A DNA stretch of 64,000 nt, from NCBI GenBank assembly GCA_035513215.1, contig DATKCK010000061.1:23154-87153 (forward strand), read 5' to 3'. The DNA comes from DATCZB01 sp035513215. GTDB lineage: Bacteria; Pseudomonadota; Gammaproteobacteria; Steroidobacterales; Rariloculaceae. Below, piece by piece: positions 7,597-16,478 of the stretch. The notes below the pieces were generated by a model. That model was not told the origin of the DNA. It made no database searches and saw only the letters and a list, made by a program, of their open reading frames with translations. Position 1 is the stretch's first letter, and each line of letters opens with the position of its first letter. The position numbers and the translations under genes are program-made.

Positions 7597-9501
7597 ATGC
7601 AATACCTCGTTCGATTCGACGCCGTGTCGCTCTCGTTCGGCGATCAGGTAATCCTGTCCGGCGCGGATCTTCGGATTGATCCCGGTGAGCGGCTTTGTTT
7701 GATCGGACGCAACGGTGCCGGCAAGTCGACCTCGCTCAAGCTGATCAGCGGCGAGCTCGAGCCGGATGAAGGCACGGTCGACCGTCCCCAGAATCTGAGG
7801 CTTGCGGTCCTCGAGCAGGCACTGGCCGAAGCCTCGGACGAGTCGGCCCGGGATTTCGTTGCGCACGGGCTCGCCGCGCAAATCGAGCGCATCGCACGCT
7901 ACCGCGAGCTCGCCGATGCCGCGGGCCAAAGCCGCGAGGCGATGCGCGAGGTCGAGGCGCTCGAGCGCGAGATCCTCGCCGGCGGCGGCTGGGCGGTCGA
8001 TGCCCAGATCGAAGCGACGCTGAGCCGGCTCGGCCTGCCGGGCGCAAAGCCGATGCGCGAGTTGTCCGGAGGTTGGCGGCGCCGTGCCGCGCTCGGCCGC
8101 GCGCTGGTCGGCAATCCGGAGCTGCTCCTGCTCGACGAGCCGACGAATCATCTGGATATCTCGACGATCGAGTGGCTCGAGAACGAGATCCGCCGCTACG
8201 ACGGCGCCGTATTGTTCGTGACGCACGATCGCAGCTTCGTCGAGCGCGTGGCGACGCGCATCGTCGATATAGACCGCGGTCAGCTCCGCAGCTGGCCCGG
8301 CGGTTATCGCGATTACGTCAGACGGCGGAAGAAGGCCGAGGTCGACGAGGACGCCACGAATCGCGAGTTCGACAAGAAGCTCGCCGGGGAGGAAACCTGG
8401 ATCCGACAGGGCGTCAAGGCGCGCGAGCATCGCAACGAAGGCCGCGTCCGCGCGCTCGAAGCGCTGCGCGACGAACGGGCCGCGCGCATCAAGCGCCCGC
8501 GAACCGCGCGTATCCACATCAATGCCGCCGAGGAGCTCTCGGGCCGGAAGGTGATCGACGCCCGCAACGTCACGCACGGCTTCGACGGCGCTCCCCTGCT
8601 CCGCGGTTTCTCGTTCCGCGTCATGCGCGGCGATCGCATCGGTATCATCGGGAACAACGGCGTCGGCAAGAGCACGATCCTGCGCATCCTGCTCGGCGAG
8701 CTCGAGCCGGACAAGGGATCGGTCAAGCTCGGCACGCACCTGAAGGTCGGCTATTTCGATCAGCTCAGACGCGAGCTCGACACCAGCCGCACGGTTGCCG
8801 AGCTCGTCGGCGAAGGCCGCGACTACATCGATCTCAACGGCCGCAAGAAGCATGTCATCGCTTATCTGACTGACTTTCTGTTCACGGCCAAGCGTGCGCG
8901 CACGCGCATCGTGGCGCTGTCGGGTGGCGAACGCAACCGCGTCATCCTCGCGAAGCTCTTCACCGAAGGCTCGAACCTGCTCGTGCTCGACGAGCCGACC
9001 AACGATCTCGACGTCGAGACGCTCGAGGCGCTCGAGCAGCGTCTCGGCGAATATTCGGGCACGCTGCTCGTCGTCAGTCACGACCGCCACTTTCTCGATG
9101 CCGTCGTCACCAAGACGCTCGTCTTCGAGGCCGACGGCGCGGTCAAGCAGTACGCGGGCGGCTATAGCGACTGGGCACGGCAGCATCGCGCGCTTGCGCT
9201 CGGCGACGACAAGCCGCCGGGGGCAAGATCGAAATCCGCGGATAGGCCGAAGAAGACGTTGGCGCCGGGCAAGCTCTCGTACAAGCTCAAGCTCGAGCTC
9301 GAGGCGCTGCCGGAACGCATCGAGCGTCTCGAAGGCGAGCTCGATCGGCTCAACGACGAGATCTCAGATCCGGATTTCTACAAGCAGGATCATGCGGTCA
9401 CGAGCGCGAGACTCGATACGCTCAAAGCGCTCGAGCAGGAGCTTTCGATAACGGTCGAGCGCTGGGCCGAGCTCGAGCAGCTTGCCGGACAGGGCGCCTG
9501 A
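7597..9501 (+). CDS. uup: ABC-F ATPase, Uup-like
   Basis: A 634-residue cytosolic protein with two ATP-binding cassettes. The first has GRNGAGKST (about 37-45), a signature LSGGWRRR and Walker B LLLLDEPTNHLD. The second has GNNGVGKST and VLDEPTNDLD. A C-terminal coiled-coil domain (about 560-632, ALPERIERLEGELDRLNDEI) is typical of Uup rather than EttA. ABC-F proteins act on ribosomes or on branched DNA intermediates and do not transport. It has no membrane domains. It is divergent from the antiporter and convergent with ccmI. Confidence 0.92.
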   Translation: MQYLVRFDAVSLSFGDQVILSGADLRIDPGERLCLIGRNGAGKSTSLKLISGELEPDEGTVDRPQNLRLAVLEQALAEASDESARDFVAHGLAAQIERIARYRELADAAGQSREAMREVEALEREILAGGGWAVDAQIEATLSRLGLPGAKPMRELSGGWRRRAALGRALVGNPELLLLDEPTNHLDISTIEWLENEIRRYDGAVLFVTHDRSFVERVATRIVDIDRGQLRSWPGGYRDYVRRRKKAEVDEDATNREFDKKLAGEETWIRQGVKAREHRNEGRVRALEALRDERAARIKRPRTARIHINAAEELSGRKVIDARNVTHGFDGAPLLRGFSFRVMRGDRIGIIGNNGVGKSTILRILLGELEPDKGSVKLGTHLKVGYFDQLRRELDTSRTVAELVGEGRDYIDLNGRKKHVIAYLTDFLFTAKRARTRIVALSGGERNRVILAKLFTEGSNLLVLDEPTNDLDVETLEALEQRLGEYSGTLLVVSHDRHFLDAVVTKTLVFEADGAVKQYAGGYSDWARQHRALALGDDKPPGARSKSADRPKKTLAPGKLSYKLKLELEALPERIERLEGELDRLNDEISDPDFYKQDHAVTSARLDTLKALEQELSITVERWAELEQLAGQGA

Positions 9502-9516
9502 CGGGCCGGGCGAACG

Positions 9517-10521
9517 CTACGGCACGACCCGATCGATGACGAGACTGACGGTCTCGCCGGAAGCCGGGTCGACCGTCGCCTGGCCGTAGACGTCGCCGGG
9601 CTGCTCGGTCGGCTGGCCGGTGACGGAAATCCGCGCAACGACCGTCACCGATTCGTTTCCTGCCAGCGTGCGGCCGGCGATCATCGCATCGGCATCGCTG
9701 AGCTCGAACCGGCCCGGCAGCGACGAGACCGGAAGCTGCTTCGCGGCGATCGGGGGCCCGCCCGCCGGCGCGCGCGCGAAGAGATAGAGAAAGGCGTTCG
9801 GGCCGAGCGACTCCGGCATCACGCCGTCCGCGACACGGACCTCGATATCGATGACGGGGCCCGACGTCTCGGCCGCCGGCGTCTCGGCAGCGGGCCGGCC
9901 CGTCAGCGCCATCAGCTGGTCGCGAATCAGATCGGCAATCTCGGGGGGCGGATTCGTCGCGAGCAGCGTCGTCCATCGCTCGGCCGCGACGCCGGGCTGG
10001 TTGCGCTCGGCGGCGACGATTCCACCCCAAAAGAGCGCCGCCTCGTTGCGCGGCGCGTTTGCGAGCACCTCCTCGACGAGATCTCCGGCCAGACCCAGCG
10101 CGGCGCCGTCCCGCGCGATCAGCATCGTCTGCGCATAGACGAGCTTCAGGCTGTCGTCGGGCTCCTCGGCCCGCTTCCAGGCTTCGTCGAGCGCGGCCTG
10201 CGCGCGTCCGTAGTCGCCGAGCTCGAGATAGCTGCGGCCGAGCAGCACCCAACCGTCGACGTCGTCCGGGTCGCCCGCGAGCCGGGTCGCAAGCTGCTCG
10301 AGCAGCGCGAAGTCTTCGTGCACGGCTTCGAGCGGGGCATCGGCATCGAAGGTCGTCACAGCGAAATAGAGCGCGACGGCGGCCGGCGCGACGGCAATGG
10401 CGACGAGCGGCCCGCTGACGGCCCTGTTGCCGCTGCGTCGGGATTCGCGCCAGAGCGGCACGAGCAGGATCGCAAGTGCCAGCAGCGTCAGCGCGCCCGC
10501 GATGACCCAGAAGACGGTCAT
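9517..10521 (-). CDS. ccmI: Cytochrome c maturation protein CcmI
   Basis: A 334-residue protein, last gene of the ccm operon. It has an N-terminal membrane helix (about 2-22), a charged cytoplasmic loop, a second helix (about 38-56) and then a TPR-containing periplasmic domain (YLELGDYGRAQAALDEAWKR). CcmI chaperones apocytochrome c to the CcmFH heme ligation complex. The ATG at 10521 overlaps the ccmH stop (ATGA), which fixes the start; the open frame upstream is spurious. The C-terminal domain (about 235-334) has the beta-rich VIDIEVRVAD region found in long CcmI proteins. Confidence 0.92.
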   Translation of the reverse strand: MTVFWVIAGALTLLALAILLVPLWRESRRSGNRAVSGPLVAIAVAPAAVALYFAVTTFDADAPLEAVHEDFALLEQLATRLAGDPDDVDGWVLLGRSYLELGDYGRAQAALDEAWKRAEEPDDSLKLVYAQTMLIARDGAALGLAGDLVEEVLANAPRNEAALFWGGIVAAERNQPGVAAERWTTLLATNPPPEIADLIRDQLMALTGRPAAETPAAETSGPVIDIEVRVADGVMPESLGPNAFLYLFARAPAGGPPIAAKQLPVSSLPGRFELSDADAMIAGRTLAGNESVTVVARISVTGQPTEQPGDVYGQATVDPASGETVSLVIDRVVP

Positions 10522-10970
10522 CGATCGATGTCCTCGTCGAGCGGTTGGCCCATTCGCTCGCGCAGCACGCGGGCGAACACGAATGCGCCGCCGGCGAGCA
10601 GGATGACCGGCGCGCTCCAGAGCAGCCACGTCGAGGGCTTGAACGGCGGCCGGTAGTTGATGAAGTCGCCATAGCGTTCGGCGAGATAGGCTCTGATCTC
10701 GGCATCCGAAAGGCCGTCGACCATCAGCACGCGAACCAGCCGGCGGATGTCTGCTGCCTGATCGATCGGTGACTCCGCGATCGACTGATTCTGGCACTTC
10801 ATGCAGCGTATCTCGTGGATCAGATCGCGGTAGCGCGCGTCGAGCGCGGGATCCTCGAACCCCTCGACGATTTCCTGCGCATGCAGCGCTGCGCCGAGCG
10901 CGAGCAAAGCGGCCATGGCGAGCGTCGAAGCGCCGCGGGCGAGCGCGCGGAGCCGTGTGAGGGCCGGCAT
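10518..10970 (-). CDS. ccmH: Cytochrome c maturation thiol-disulfide protein CcmH
   Basis: A 150-residue protein with signal peptide, then RCMKCQNQSIAES with redox cysteines at about 56 and 59 in the family signature (L/I)RCxxCQNQ, and a C-terminal transmembrane helix (about 110-132). It reduces the apocytochrome CxxCH motif before heme attachment, receiving electrons through CcmG. Its ATG at 10970 overlaps the ccmG stop by one base (TGATG) and its stop overlaps ccmI, indicating translational coupling. It is the short one-domain form, with the CcmI function encoded separately. Confidence 0.95.
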   Translation of the reverse strand: MPALTRLRALARGASTLAMAALLALGAALHAQEIVEGFEDPALDARYRDLIHEIRCMKCQNQSIAESPIDQAADIRRLVRVLMVDGLSDAEIRAYLAERYGDFINYRPPFKPSTWLLWSAPVILLAGGAFVFARVLRERMGQPLDEDIDR

Positions 10971-11497
10971 CACGGCGCTCCGTGATGCGACTCGATCAGG
11001 GGCGCGAATCGGGCCTCCCAGATGGCCGTGCTCAGCGGACCGATGTGCTTCGCGAGGATCGTCAGATCCGGACCGATCAGGAAGGTCTCCGGCGCGCCGT
11101 AAACGCCGTAATCGATCGCGACGTCACCGATCTCGTCGACGGCCGAGGCGACGTAGGGATCGCCGAGAACCTCGAGCCACTCGAGCGCCTTGTCGCGCTC
11201 GTCCTTCCAGTTGAGCCCGTAGATCGGCATGCCCGACTCCGCGAGACTGAGCAGAAAGTCGTGCTCGTGCCGACACTCCACGCACCAGGTCGCCCAGACG
11301 TTCAAAAGCGCATAGCGGCCGGCGATGTCCTCGGTGCCGACGGTGCCTTCGGGATTCTCGAGATCGGGCAGCGTGAACTCGGGCGCCGGCTTGCCGATCA
11401 ACGGTGATTCGACGAAGGTCGGATTGAGATAGAGGCCGCGATAGAAAAACGCGCCGAGCACGAGCAGGAGGACGACCGGTATCGCGTAACGCCACAT
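10970..11497 (-). CDS. ccmG: Thiol:disulfide interchange protein CcmG/DsbE
   Basis: A 175-residue membrane-anchored thioredoxin-fold protein. The N-terminal helix (about 4-20) anchors it. The active site WCVEC (cysteines about 72 and 75) lies in NVWATWCVEC, and YGVYGAPETFLI supplies the cis-proline loop and the GVYGAPE motif specific to CcmG. It passes reductant from DsbD-type proteins to CcmH. The gene follows ccmF with a 2-bp gap and overlaps ccmH. Confidence 0.95.
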   Translation of the reverse strand: MWRYAIPVVLLLVLGAFFYRGLYLNPTFVESPLIGKPAPEFTLPDLENPEGTVGTEDIAGRYALLNVWATWCVECRHEHDFLLSLAESGMPIYGLNWKDERDKALEWLEVLGDPYVASAVDEIGDVAIDYGVYGAPETFLIGPDLTILAKHIGPLSTAIWEARFAPLIESHHGAP

Positions 11498-11499
11498 TG

Positions 11500-13473
11500 T
11501 CAGTGACCCCCCTGCTCTGCCGGCTTGCCGACGCGTGACTTCGCTTCGGCTCGCTCGCGCACGGGCTCCCGATAACGCCGATCGGTCGCCGCGAGCAGGC
11601 CGCCGAGCGCCATGATGACGCAGCCGAACCAGATGAAGCGGATCATCGGCTTGTATTGCGCGCGGATGCTCCAGGCGCCGTCGCCGAGCGGCTCGCCGAG
11701 CGCGACGAAGACATCGCGCGCCATGCGGCCGTCGATCGCGGCTTCGGTCATCGGCTCGGTCCGGACGCGGTAAATGCGCTTTTGCGGGCGCAGCGTCGCA
11801 ATGAACTCGCCGTCCCTGCGCAGCTCGAACTCACCTTCGTCGGCGACGAAGTTAGGCCCTTCGACCTGCCTTAAGCCCCGGAACTCGATGTCGAAGCCGG
11901 CGACTTCCCAGGTCTCGCCGATTCGCACGGCCCGGTCCGTCTCGATCGTGAACGCCGAGGTCACCGAGGCACCGATAATGAAAAGCCCGACCCCGAGATG
12001 CGCGATGAACATGCCCCACTGCGCGCGCGTCAGTCTGACGGCCCGCGAATCGAGCCAGCGCGAGACCGGCTCGATCAGCGACGACAGCGTCACCCAGACA
12101 CCTGCCGTGATACCGACGATGGTCATGACGCCCGTCGAGCCGTAGGCGATCAGCGGGAACACGACGGCGACGAGCAAGGCGGCGATGCCGAGCCAGCGCA
12201 GGCGGCCGATCAGCGTTTTCGGGTTCATCTTCTGCCAGGCGGCATGCATGCCGAGGCCGAGCAGGAAAGCGAGCGGCAGCATCGGGACGAGAAAGACGAC
12301 ATTGAAGAACGGCTCGCCGACCGAGAGATTGCCGGCGCCCATGGCGTCGTGGAAAAGCGGATAGAGCGTGCCGAACAGGATCAGGCCGCAGGCGACGACG
12401 AGCAGAATGTTGTTCGCGAGCAGGAAGCTCTCGCGGGAAACGAGCCTGAAGCCGCCCTCGGCCTCGAAGTTGTGCGCGCGGAACGCATAGAGCACGAGCG
12501 AGCCGCCGGAGATCAGCAGCAGCAGCAGCAGGATGAAGAGCCCGCGCTCGGGATCCGAAGCGAAGGAATGAACCGAGATCAGCACACCGGAGCGCACGAG
12601 GAACGTGCCGAGCAGGCTCAGCGTGAACGCGGCAATCGCGAGCAGCACGGTCCAGCTCTTGAAGATGCCGCGCCGCTCGGTCACCGCGAGCGAGTGAATC
12701 AGGGCCGTGCCCATCAGCCAGGGCATGAACGAGGCGTTCTCGACCGGATCCCAGAACCACCAGCCGCCCCAGCCGAGCTCGTAATAGGCCCACCAGCTGC
12801 CGAGCGCGATGCCGACGGTCAGGAAGATCCACGCGCCGACGGTCCAGGGCCTGGTCCAGCGCGCCCAGTTGCGGTCGAGCTTGCCGGTCAAAAGCGCCGC
12901 GACGGCGAACGCGAACGGCACGGCCATGCCGACGTAGCCGACATAGAGCAGCGGCGGATGCGCCACCATCGCCGGGTCCTGAAGCAGCGGATTCAGGTCG
13001 TTGCCGTCGATTACCGGCGGCAGCAGCCGGTCGAAGGGATTCGAGGTCAGCAGCGTGAAGAGCAAAACGCCGGCGCTGACGATGCCGAGCACGCCGAGCA
13101 CGCGGCTTGCGAACTCGAGCGGCTGGCTGCGGCCGGCTGCGGCGACGGCCAGCGTCCAGAGCGCGAGCATCAGGCTCCAGAGCAATAACGAGCCCTCGTG
13201 TCCGCCCCAGACGGCCGCGATCTTGTAACCGAGCGGCAGGTCCGAGTTGGAGTGCAGAGCGACGAAGCGCACGCTGAAGTCGTCAGTGACGAAGGCGTGC
13301 GTCAGAACCGCGTAAGCAATGACAACGAAAACGAACTGGCCCGTCGCCGCGGACCGCGCCATGACCATCCAGTCACGACGGCCCGTCTGGGCGCCGGCAA
13401 GCGGCAGCGCGGCCTGGCAGATCGCGAGACAACAGGCGAGGATCAGCGCAAATTGCCCGAGCTCGGGAATCAT
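11500..13473 (-). CDS. ccmF: Heme lyase subunit CcmF
   Basis: A 657-residue polytopic protein with about 15 membrane segments. The WWD signature reads WGGWWFWDPVENASFMPWL at about residues 235-253, and WGGHEGSLLLW lies near residue 88. Together with CcmH and CcmI it transfers heme from holo-CcmE to apocytochrome c on the periplasmic side. Length is normal for the family (about 640-660). Its ATG overlaps the ccmE stop (ATGA). Confidence 0.96.
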   Translation of the reverse strand: MIPELGQFALILACCLAICQAALPLAGAQTGRRDWMVMARSAATGQFVFVVIAYAVLTHAFVTDDFSVRFVALHSNSDLPLGYKIAAVWGGHEGSLLLWSLMLALWTLAVAAAGRSQPLEFASRVLGVLGIVSAGVLLFTLLTSNPFDRLLPPVIDGNDLNPLLQDPAMVAHPPLLYVGYVGMAVPFAFAVAALLTGKLDRNWARWTRPWTVGAWIFLTVGIALGSWWAYYELGWGGWWFWDPVENASFMPWLMGTALIHSLAVTERRGIFKSWTVLLAIAAFTLSLLGTFLVRSGVLISVHSFASDPERGLFILLLLLLISGGSLVLYAFRAHNFEAEGGFRLVSRESFLLANNILLVVACGLILFGTLYPLFHDAMGAGNLSVGEPFFNVVFLVPMLPLAFLLGLGMHAAWQKMNPKTLIGRLRWLGIAALLVAVVFPLIAYGSTGVMTIVGITAGVWVTLSSLIEPVSRWLDSRAVRLTRAQWGMFIAHLGVGLFIIGASVTSAFTIETDRAVRIGETWEVAGFDIEFRGLRQVEGPNFVADEGEFELRRDGEFIATLRPQKRIYRVRTEPMTEAAIDGRMARDVFVALGEPLGDGAWSIRAQYKPMIRFIWFGCVIMALGGLLAATDRRYREPVRERAEAKSRVGKPAEQGGH

Positions 13474-13913
13474 TCGGCTTCGGCCGCCCGCCTCGCGCCC
13501 TCTTCCAGCGACTCGGCCACTTCCGGCGCCATGTAGTTCTCGTCGTGCTTGGCGAGCACCTCGTCGGCGACGAAGAGCCCGTCCGCGTTCATCGTGCCGT
13601 GCGTGACGACGCCCTGCCCTTCGGTGAAGAGATCCGGCAGGACGCCCGTGTGCTGCACGGGGATCGAATGGTAGTTGTCGGTCACGACGAAATCGACCGT
13701 CAGGCTGCCCGACGCGCGTTTGACGCTGCCATCGACGACGAGACCGCCGAGCCTGAAGCGGCGCTCGAGCGGTGCGTCGCCTTCGGCCACCTGCGTCGGG
13801 CTGAAGTAATAAAGGAGATTCTCGTTGAAGGCCCGGTAGGCGAAGCCGGCCGAGACTGCCATGCCCGCGACCACGAGGCCGATGAAAATCATGCGCTGCT
13901 GTCTTGCTTTCAT
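13470..13913 (-). CDS. ccmE: Heme chaperone CcmE
   Basis: A 147-residue protein with an N-terminal membrane anchor (about 8-26) and a periplasmic OB-fold. The heme-binding motif is AKHDENYMAPE, with the covalent His at about 123 and Tyr at about 127, that is, the H-x3-Y form of gammaproteobacteria. It carries heme from CcmC to CcmF. I prefer the ATG at 13913 over one at 13919 because AGGCAGGA is better spaced to it. Confidence 0.95.
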   Translation of the reverse strand: MKARQQRMIFIGLVVAGMAVSAGFAYRAFNENLLYYFSPTQVAEGDAPLERRFRLGGLVVDGSVKRASGSLTVDFVVTDNYHSIPVQHTGVLPDLFTEGQGVVTHGTMNADGLFVADEVLAKHDENYMAPEVAESLEEGARRAAEAE

Positions 13914-13925
13914 GGCCATTCCTGC

Positions 13926-14111
13926 CTAGAGCTGACTGACACGGGGCCTGCGACCCTCGGGCTCGGGCTCGCCGTCACGCGCCGCGAGGCGCAGATTGCG
14001 TTTGAGCCTCGAGCGCGCGGCCCAGACGTTCCATATCAATACCCCAAGTGTAATGCCGTAGGCGCTCCAAACGTAGGCGCCGTTGCCGCCCATCGAGAAA
14101 AATTCACTCAC
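13926..14111 (-). CDS. ccmD: Heme exporter accessory protein CcmD
   Basis: A 61-residue single-pass protein starting at GTG (14111), which overlaps the ccmC stop (GTGA). It has the family layout: a short polar N-terminus with FFSMGGNGAYVW, one transmembrane helix (about 13-32) and a basic tail (RSRLKRNLRLAARDGE). CcmD stabilises the CcmABC complex and helps release holo-CcmE. The in-frame upstream extension is out-of-frame ccmC sequence and is not used. Confidence 0.9.
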   Translation of the reverse strand: MSEFFSMGGNGAYVWSAYGITLGVLIWNVWAARSRLKRNLRLAARDGEPEPEGRRPRVSQL

Positions 14112-14860
14112 GCCGCGCCCTCCCGGACCAGGCTCTGCAGCCAGCGCGTGCCGTGCTCGCGCTCGACGATCTCGGCCTGAAGCCGCCGCAGCAGTATCCA
14201 GAAAAAGAGCGCCGTGAAGCCGGCCACCATGATCAGGAACGGGATCAGCATCGACGTGTCCATCGCCGGCGAGCCGAGCCGCGAGATTGTCGGGCCCTGG
14301 TGCAGCGTGTTCCACCACAGCACCGAGTAGTGAATGATCGGCACGTTGACGATGCCGACGACGGCGAGCACGGCACTGACGCGGTCGGCCTTGTCGCGAT
14401 CGTCGAACGCGGCCCTGAGCGCCAGGTAGCCGAGGTAGAGAAACAGCAGCAACAGCTCGAACATAAGCCTCGGATCGCCCCACTCCCAGTAGGTTCCCCA
14501 GGTCGGCCGGCCCCATATCGCGCCCGTCGCAAGCGCGCAGAACGTGAACGAGGCGCCGATCGGCGCGGCGCTGACGGCGACGGCATGGGCCAGCTTGATG
14601 CGCCAGATGAATCCGATTCCGGCCGCGACGGCCATCACCGTGTAGGCCATCATGCTGATGTAGGCCGTTTGCGGATGGATATAAAGGATGCGATAGACCT
14701 CTCCCTGAGTCCGCTCCGTCGGCGCGATAACGAGCCCCCAGAAGCCGCCCACCGCCAGCAGAATCAGCGCGATGCCCGCGAGCCAGGGCGCAAGCGTATT
14801 CGCGAGCCCGTAGACATAGGGCGGCGAGCCGAAGCGGTGGAACCAGATGGGGAGCTTCAT
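14108..14860 (-). CDS. ccmC: Heme exporter/handling protein CcmC
   Basis: A 250-residue protein with six membrane segments and the tryptophan-rich motif WGTYWEWGDPRL (about 121-132), plus conserved periplasmic histidines in YIHPQTAY and WWNTLHQGPT. It loads heme onto the CcmE histidine. The ATG at 14860 begins a canonical MKLPIWFHRFGSP N-terminus. The 28-bp gap to ccmB is the widest inside this operon. Confidence 0.95.
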   Translation of the reverse strand: MKLPIWFHRFGSPPYVYGLANTLAPWLAGIALILLAVGGFWGLVIAPTERTQGEVYRILYIHPQTAYISMMAYTVMAVAAGIGFIWRIKLAHAVAVSAAPIGASFTFCALATGAIWGRPTWGTYWEWGDPRLMFELLLLFLYLGYLALRAAFDDRDKADRVSAVLAVVGIVNVPIIHYSVLWWNTLHQGPTISRLGSPAMDTSMLIPFLIMVAGFTALFFWILLRRLQAEIVEREHGTRWLQSLVREGAA

Positions 14861-14888
14861 TGGTAGCTTGAGGCCATTGGAGACGAGG

Positions 14889-15665
14889 CTATTCGAGACT
14901 GACCCTGAGCGCTGCCGCGATGGCGATGGGCCCGAGGCTCACCGCGAGCATCGCGAGCGACGCAATGAAGTATAGCGGTCCGGCCGCGGACTCCGCGTCG
15001 AGCGCGAGCACGGTGGCCCGCGCGCCGAAGATCAGGATCGGGCTCGCGAGCGGCAGCACGAGCAGCCCAATGATCGCTGCCGCGCCTCTGAGGCTCACGG
15101 TCAGCGCGGCCCCGATCGCGACGAGCACGGTCAGCGCCGGGGTCGCGAGCAGCAGCGCGAAAGCCAGCATCAGCGAGGTCGCGAGCGGGAGCTGATAGAT
15201 CAGCCCGAATACCGGCACGAGGACGATCAGGGGCAGCCCGCTGACGAGCCAGTGCGCCGCGAGCTTGCCGTAGACGAGCGCGATGAACGGCACCGGGCTC
15301 AGCATCAGCTGCTCCATGCTGCCGTCCTCGACGTCGTTCAGAAACAGCCGATCGAGCCCCATCAGCGAGGACAAGAGCGCGGCCATCCACAGCACGGCGA
15401 TGCCGAGACTCTGAAGGCCGTAGAGGGGACGTCCGGCGACGCTCGCCTCGATCGCGCCCGCCTCGTCGCCGCCACCGGCTTCGGCGTCGGCGGCCGCAAC
15501 GACAGTCTCGCCGACGCCCGTTCCGAACCGATCGGGCGAGAGCGCGAGCGGAAACATCGCGCTGACCGCGATGAAGAAAAGCAGGGGAATGCCCCAGTCG
15601 CTCGGGCGCCGGAACGCGAGCCTCAGATCGCGGCGAAAGATCAGCGAGACGGCATCAAACGGCAT
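14889..15665 (-). CDS. ccmB: Heme exporter membrane subunit CcmB
   Basis: A 258-residue membrane protein with about six helices, including LDRLFLNDVEDGSMEQLMLSP, the conserved cytoplasmic loop that contacts CcmA. It is the permease part of the CcmAB ABC complex whose ATP hydrolysis releases holo-CcmE. It is about 35-40 residues longer than the roughly 220-residue E. coli protein. The extra length sits after the first helix (about 45-80) as an acidic, Gly-rich stretch (DAEAGGGDEAGA). Confidence 0.93.
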   Translation of the reverse strand: MPFDAVSLIFRRDLRLAFRRPSDWGIPLLFFIAVSAMFPLALSPDRFGTGVGETVVAAADAEAGGGDEAGAIEASVAGRPLYGLQSLGIAVLWMAALLSSLMGLDRLFLNDVEDGSMEQLMLSPVPFIALVYGKLAAHWLVSGLPLIVLVPVFGLIYQLPLATSLMLAFALLLATPALTVLVAIGAALTVSLRGAAAIIGLLVLPLASPILIFGARATVLALDAESAAGPLYFIASLAMLAVSLGPIAIAAALRVSLE

Positions 15666-15668
15666 CGG

Positions 15669-16283
15669 CTAGAGCTCCACGAGCAGGCTGCCGGGCCGTT
15701 TCAGCACGTCGGCGAGATGGGTCGCGACGAGGGCCATGCCCTGCCCCGCGAGATGCTCGTCGATCCAGCCGAGCACGAGCTCGCGGCCGGCCGGATCGAG
15801 ATTCGTCAGCGGCTCGTCGAGGAGCCAAAGGCTCGCGCCGGAGACCTTCAGCGCCGCGAGCGCGGTCCGGCGTTTTTGCCCCGCCGACAGATGCCGGACG
15901 CTGCGATCGGCGAAGGGCTCGAGCCCGAGCGTCGCCAGAGTTTTAGATATCGCATCAGATTTACTTCTCAATTGATTGATAAATTGAATATTTTCGTAAA
16001 CCGTCAGATCCTTCTTGAGCCCCTCGAGATGACCCTGGTAGGCAATTTCACGACGCGCCTCGGGCTCGAGCCCGGCGACCGGTGTGCCGCCGACCAGGAT
16101 CTCTCCGGCGCCGGGCGGCGCGAAACCGGCAACGGTGCGCAGCAGCGTCGTCTTGCCGCTACCGTTCGGGCCTGTGACGAGCGCGAGCTGGCCCGGCTCG
16201 AGACCGAAGCTCAGGTCCGAGACGAGCACGCGGCCGCCCCGCCTGAGCTCGACGCCTGTGAGAACGAGGCCGGATCGGGTCAA
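15669..16283 (-). CDS. ccmA: Heme exporter ATP-binding subunit CcmA
   Basis: A 204-residue ABC ATPase: Walker A GPNGSGKT (38-45), signature LSAGQKRR, Walker B LWLLDEPL. First gene of ccmABCDEFGHI, transcribed leftwards over 6.8 kb with mostly overlapping or 2-4 bp junctions, so one transcript is likely. The promoter probably lies in the AT-rich 195-bp gap shared with the divergent FHA gene. A notably AT-rich patch at about 15950-16010, encoding LRSKSDAISKTL, interrupts the otherwise GC-rich coding sequence. Confidence 0.94.
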   Translation of the reverse strand: MTRSGLVLTGVELRRGGRVLVSDLSFGLEPGQLALVTGPNGSGKTTLLRTVAGFAPPGAGEILVGGTPVAGLEPEARREIAYQGHLEGLKKDLTVYENIQFINQLRSKSDAISKTLATLGLEPFADRSVRHLSAGQKRRTALAALKVSGASLWLLDEPLTNLDPAGRELVLGWIDEHLAGQGMALVATHLADVLKRPGSLLVEL

Positions 16284-16478
16284 CTGAGGCTCCGGGACGT
16301 CGGTTCGCGGATTTTGCCGCAGCCGTGCGGCAGGTAACGTCTGGAAGCCTCACAAATTCTCGATAAATCAATAAATAAGCACATAATCATCAACCGATAT
16401 TTACATAACCCCGGCACTTGCATAGACTGGCCCGTGCCGAGACGACTCTTAGCTGACAACAACAAGCGACAGTAAACA

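Noticed and set aside
7588..9186. 532-residue open frame antisense to uup
   Set aside because: Mirror of GC-rich coding sequence; the sense frame has full ABC-F motifs.
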